DNA from: Ceratothoa steindachneri
Taxonomy: Eukaryota; Arthropoda; Malacostraca; Isopoda; Cymothoidae
Length of the DNA: 64,000 bases
Reading direction: 5' to 3'
Assembly: GCA_963969495.1 (NCBI GenBank)
Contig: OZ018321.1
Location: 194,605,796 to 194,669,795 of the forward strand
Notes under the pieces: model-generated
Told to the model about the DNA's origin: nothing
The model's input: only the letters and a program-made list of their open reading frames with translations
Database searches by the model: none
Position numbers and translations under genes: made by a program
In this document: positions 59,191-64,000 of the stretch, one piece after another
Layout of the letters: every line of letters starts with the position of its first letter
Numbering within the stretch: the first letter of the stretch is position 1

Positions 59191-59357
59191 TTTTGAAACC
59201 GTCACGGTCGGCATTTGCAACAAGGTGGAACATAGCGAAGCTTGCAGTGCTGATTGTGGTACTGTTTAGCCTACATATATGAATAACTCACAAAGTAGCA
59301 CGTGAGGTTCGCAATGAATGCAATGTCCCGCAGGAAAAATGAAAAGGTGCTTACAAG

Positions 59358-59390
59358 TACTTTCGAACTTTATTCAGTTCATTCTCAAGG
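59358..59390 (-). ncRNA. Hammerhead-ribozyme-like motif
   Basis: The minus strand reads CCTTGAGAATGAACTGAATA then AAGTTCGAAAGTA, with a GAAC/GTTC stem and GAAA core. The left core is CUUGAGA rather than CUGANGA. Confidence 0.35.
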
Positions 59391-60013
<623 letters not shown>

Positions 60014-60059
60014 TAAGAGAACTAGGATAGTAGAAAAGAAATTAATTTTCAATCTTCAT

Positions 60060-60290
60060 TCAATTATAATCCACCGTTTGTATGGAAATTATAGCTAATA
60101 TAAATACATTAGTTATGGGCAAACAAAGTAATTCTAATTAACATGGAAGTAGTAACATAAAGGTAATTGTCTAACGTGTCACTTTTTTTGTAATTCATTG
60201 TACTAGAACTATAGTTAATGCAAATGCATTAGTAATCCCTACAGTAATTTTAATTAACATGAAAGTGGTAAAGTAAGGGGAACTGTCTAA
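60060..60290. repeat. Diverged tandem duplication, about 118 bases
   Basis: Both halves share ATAAATACATTAGT-, TAATTAACATGGAAGT- and TGTCTAACGT-like words. Confidence 0.65.
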
Positions 60291-60306
60291 CGTACAATAT
60301 GTAATG

Positions 60307-60370
60307 TATAGTAGTTAGCACGCTTGCCCGGCAATCGTTAGGTCGGCAATTCGAATCTTCGTCCGGATTC
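60307..60370 (+). repeat. tRNA-derived SINE-like head
   Basis: GTATAGTAGTTAGCACGCTT (A-box) and GGCAATTCGAATCTTCG (B-box) are spaced as in a tRNA. The acceptor stem does not pair, so it is unlikely to be a working tRNA. Confidence 0.5.
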
Positions 60371-60686
60371 TTTTTAAAGCTGACACTATTTACTAGGGAG
60401 GTTACCTCCGTTACTGGGTATCACAGTGGGAAAGGGTAGGTGGAGCTCTTAGCCATGACGGGCAGTTTTCCTAAGAGAAAGATAACTCCGATTTCACAAT
60501 CCTGGAGCCACAGCATAATTGCCTCTTCCCGAAGATCTATGGGGGTCTCAGTAGCCAAATGGAAAAGGGGATATTCTTGACGTTTCGTAGGCTGAATAAT
60601 CAGGTGATCGTTGCTTCCTTTACAAGTTAAGGAAAATTTGGAGCTGGATTTACAAAGGCTTTATTCGGTGGAGGCGGGGACTTGGT

Positions 60687-61840
60687 TTGAAGAAAGTACA
60701 GCTCTACGAAAAAATGCTTGCTAACAGAGTTCACGAATTCATGGAGGATAACAGCCTCCACAACCAACATCAACATGGGTTCAAAAGAGGGAGAGGGACT
60801 GACACAGCGCTGACTACCATCACCGAAAAGCTGACAAAGATTGCTAGCCAAAAAAGGTATGCTGACCTGGTGCTCAGAGACATCAAGAAGGCATTCGACA
60901 AGGTATGGAAGACTGGACTACAGTACAAGATACTAAGACTAGGATTGAACCCAATACTAGAAAAAAAACCTTTTGTGACTATATAACAGACAGGAAAGCA
61001 TACATATAGATTAAAGACTATCTGCAGGCGTACCGCAAGGAGGGTGCCTAAACCCCCTCCTGTACAACATCTACACCTTTAACCTCCCGAATCCAGTTAG
61101 GGAAGACTCGATGTGCGTCCAATTTGCAGACGACATATCCCAGATTATTACTGCCCTCTTAAGAAACTCCGACCACCTAGCACAATTAGCAGCAAATGAG
61201 ATCAACCATATCAATAGATATGAAAGAAGGTGGAAAATTGCCACCAACACCTAGAAATTCAGGTTGATCCCGCTTTCCTTAGGAAACTGGGCCTCATCGA
61301 AACAGATGGCGCGCGTATTACCTACAGGACAGAAGGGAATGTGCTTCGGCTAAAGATAGCTAAGAGTGGGTACGGTTGCCACGTTGCTCAAACAACGGCA
61401 CGAGCGAAGGCCGAGCTTAAAAAACTCTACAGGTTCAAAAACCTGAGCACGGTTGACAAGAAAAAGATCTATAATGCACTCATTAGATCCAAGCTGCTGT
61501 ACCCATCTGTACTTGTTAACACCGGCTCCAGAACACAGATAAGATATCTACAAAGGATACAAAATAAGGTGGTACTTCTAATTAAAAGCGTTAGGAGAAG
61601 AGAAAGAATGAGGCAGAGTGACCTACACCAAGAGATTTAGATGTCCCCAATTAACATCGAACTTCAAGCAAAGGCCCCCCAAATCTGGAAAAAAAAGTCA
61701 CGGGACAAATGATGGACGAAATAAGGCAAAGCCACATTGACATAGCATTGAAAGACAGATACAGAAGGGCGAGAAACTTCACTAGTAGTAAAGGGCAGAG
61801 TGAAAGACGAGTAGAACCCTTTTACACTTAAGACGACGAT
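60687..61840 (+). pseudogene. LINE ORF2 relic (copy C), RT
   Basis: ORF 60,687-60,986 reads YEKMLANRVHEFMEDNSLHN, QHGFKRGRGTDTALTTI and LVLRDIKKAFDKVWKTGL. In other frames follow AGVPQGGCLNPLLYNIYT, NPVREDS and the catalytic box FADDIS (about 61,125), then NHINRYERRWKIATNT. ORF 61,230-61,640 gives the thumb and C-terminus (YRFKNLSTVDKKKIYNALIR, IRYLQRIQNKVVLLIKSVRR). This is the same family as copies A and B but on the plus strand. The 5' part is missing and several frameshifts are present. Confidence 0.8.
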
Positions 61841-62220
61841 TATAAAACAAAAAAAAATCACTGCACAAAAATACAACAACAAGAAGACGGAAAGTACAAA
61901 CATACAGACCACGAGAGAAATGCACAAAAACACCTACAAAAGCTAAAATGCATCAGACAACTACCACAAAACCACACGTAAAAAGCAAAAAACCAAAACA
62001 AATACAAAACATATACAACTACCCCAAAAACTAGAACGACAGATACAGAGTACACAATGCTTGAAAGAAGAACACCAAGAAAAACAACAACTCCTGAGAT
62101 ACCCTTTCACCAGGGATCTTGAAAACGGCAACTGAGAAGAACACAGAACTAAAAGAAAAAAAATCCTGCGATACCTTATAACCAGGGATCTTTTAATTCC
62201 ATCTATTTTCCTATATTTCT
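61841..62220 (+). other. A-rich LINE 3' UTR of copy C
   Basis: A-rich sequence follows the ORF end, as in copies A and B. It includes a duplicated word, ACCAGGGATCTT, near 62,110 and 62,181. Confidence 0.5.
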
Positions 62221-62479
62221 ACCTTTTCTCTCTTCATCTCTAACTTCATTATGTCCAATATCCACGGCCTAGAATCTGACGGATACGCATTTACTAGCAC
62301 ATTTTCATCGGAAATTCATCGGAAATTCACCAGAATTTCATTTTACTTAGTAAAGGGCTGCGAGCATCGCTGACAGAACCCAGCCAATTTGGAAGACTTG
62401 GGTGAATTTTAGTTCACCTTTAGAATAAGATATAAATATTTTTTTATTTCAGAAGTAATAACTAAATGGGTGCTTAAGC

Positions 62480-63600
62480 ACCTCACCTCTCTCGTCCATC
62501 GTCGTGCGTGGGAACTTGCGCGGATGTCTGCCATTCATTAATTTCGTTTTAACTATGCCGGCCACTTGGACTGACATAATTAAGGGCTTATGTGAAAAAC
62601 TAGTTTGTGGATTAGCCCACAGCGGAAGCATAAGTCAGAAATTTTCTCGAAACTGGGGCATAACTGCGAGTCTTGGACGGAGGGGAGATACCAATCGCAC
62701 GGGGGACCCGGCCAGCATCATAGAGGGCAGTAACACCCCTCTCTATGTAGTTGGATGCGGTTATGGCGTAAGTACCCTAGAGGGGGTACCAAAACCTTAG
62801 CGGCCGTTGATTCGACGGCTATTGCTACCAAGTCCACCATAAGCCATCCCTCTTGAGGTTCCCACTGGAGATCCATCCCCTCTATCCATCACCCATCATC
62901 CTGGCAGCACCTGAGTGGGAGACCAACTGAAAAATGGACGGGGGCGTTCATTCAATTTTAGACCACACCTGACCAAACCACTACCTCCTTTACCACCTTG
63001 TCACATCATTTTTCACCCAAAACACTGTAATTACACTTTTCTTACATACAGAGAGAGAAGAATAATTCGAGAAAGAAGAGGAAAAGGACACAAGACCATG
63101 GAGACCCTCACTAAGAGGGTCCCTCCACGGACCATATATAGAATGAAGGCACCTGGAAAGAGCGAGCTTTGCGAGACGCTATTCGCTGAGCTGAGAGTAG
63201 CCCTTGTTAAGCTGATCGAAGTTTCCTCTGGCTTCATTGCCATTTGTGAGGAAACCAAGGATGTCGACCGGTCCTGTCCGAAGAGGGAACCGAAGTACTA
63301 AAATCAATTAACTTCGAAGCAAAGACACCCCCACAAGTGGCAGCCAACCACAGCATTATCTTCCGCAAAGTTGAAAGCTGGGTTGGTGAGCACTCAGCTG
63401 ACGAAATTAAAAATGAAATAGAAAATCAGCACTCATGGGCGAAGGTCAAAAAGTGATCAAATTCCGCGACCACACGTATGTTTTTAAAGTGACCTTTCTA
63501 TCTACCGAAATGGCACACAAAGCCATTATCCAATTATATTATAATTATCATCATATGTTGTACCCTAATTACCAAACCATATTTATCAAGTAAATCCATT
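62480..63600 (+). pseudogene. LINE ORF1 N-terminal part with leader
   Basis: A GC-richer leader (62,480-62,900) precedes frame 62,915-63,301, which ends its recognisable part with RKGHKTMETLTKRVPPRTIY-like and GKSELCETLFAELRVALVKL. In a shifted frame AKTPPQVAANHSIIFRKVES is followed by SADEIKNEIENQHSWAKVKK and FRDHTYVFKVTFLSTEMAHK. This matches the RNA-binding fold of the ORF1 relic at 52.6-53.9 kb (EEIEEDL..., VKKVxxF...). The zinc knuckles are not present before the window ends. Confidence 0.55.
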
Positions 63601-64000
63601 ATCATTAACTCATGCAAATTATATTCACACGCGTAATTCAAACCAATCCTAACTACTACTGTATAATTTCTCTTTTCAATAATAACTGTTTATTCGATAA
63701 TATATATTTTTCTTAACTCTTTGCTTTTGATACACGTATTCCCCAACGTCGCCCAGATTTAGGCCTAAGAAAATTCCGTCTGCAAAAATTTTGATTTCAC
63801 GTTAGTATTTAACTTCATTCCCTTGAATAACGAAATATAGGCTTTGGTGTTTATTGTGATCATAGCTATCTAGGATATTGCTGCAATATTCATCTAAAAC
63901 GTATAGATGTCATCTTGATTTCAGAACATGGGATCGTCACTCGTAATTATGAAATAGAAATCGAGAATTACGATGTGTTAATCACAAATCACTCACAAGA
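63601..64000. other. No recognised gene
   Basis: AT-rich; no coding recognised. Confidence 0.3.

Noticed and set aside
60307..60370. Functional tRNA gene
   Set aside because: A- and B-box-like sequence is present, but the acceptor stem does not pair and no CCA-side complement was found.

Overview
This window reads as a transposon-dense stretch of an animal genome, most likely an arthropod; the species cannot be told from the sequence. It is AT-rich. It holds about a dozen long (TA)n tracts, many decayed Tc1/mariner elements, Penelope-like retroelements (PLEs), at least four LINE groups, a Gypsy LTR element and tRNA-derived repeats. No intact host gene, rRNA or convincing functional tRNA was found. 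Almost every readable protein is a broken transposon or virus-like relic, so coordinates of relics are approximate (tens of bases).

Layout. 1-6.4 kb: minus-strand PLE and LINE copies, with a nested LINE 3' end and LINE 3'-UTR minisatellites. 6.4-12 kb: a mariner relic, a 36-bp coding-phase minisatellite, an RTE-like LINE relic and an internally deleted mariner. 12.6-19 kb: a PLE RT fragment, half of a repetitive protein family, a maT-like (DD37D) element inside a large inverted duplication, and a LINE split by a second deleted mariner. 19.5-26 kb: a LINE endonuclease region, then a Tc1 element split by a 2.7-kb Gypsy element, a near-perfect palindrome and another mariner. 26.4-29 kb: a degenerate satellite and a 1.2-kb purine-only tract. 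30.3-31.3 kb: the second arm of the inverted duplication. 32-38 kb: a scrambled Polinton/adintovirus-like locus with a protein-primed family-B DNA polymerase in several pieces and the C-terminal half of a double-jelly-roll major capsid protein, ended by a 412-bp TA tract. 38-51 kb: transposon fragments, including one mariner-like element with perfect 30-bp terminal repeats between two TA tracts. 51-64 kb: the other half of the repetitive protein family, LINE ORF1, a fairly complete PLE with RT and GIY-YIG, a fairly complete LINE ORF2, PLE 5' ends with hammerhead-like motifs, and another LINE with its ORF1.

The most notable locus is the Polinton-like one. Polymerase exonuclease and capsid pieces lie on the plus strand and the polymerase palm on the minus strand, in a pattern that one inversion would explain. 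The palm is further split by a 1.5-kb insertion with a visible target-site duplication and by a 115-bp triplicate repeat. Other points are hammerhead-ribozyme-like motifs linked to PLE sequence, two deleted transposon families whose copies share the same internal deletion, and a LINE 3'-end hairpin with compensatory changes.
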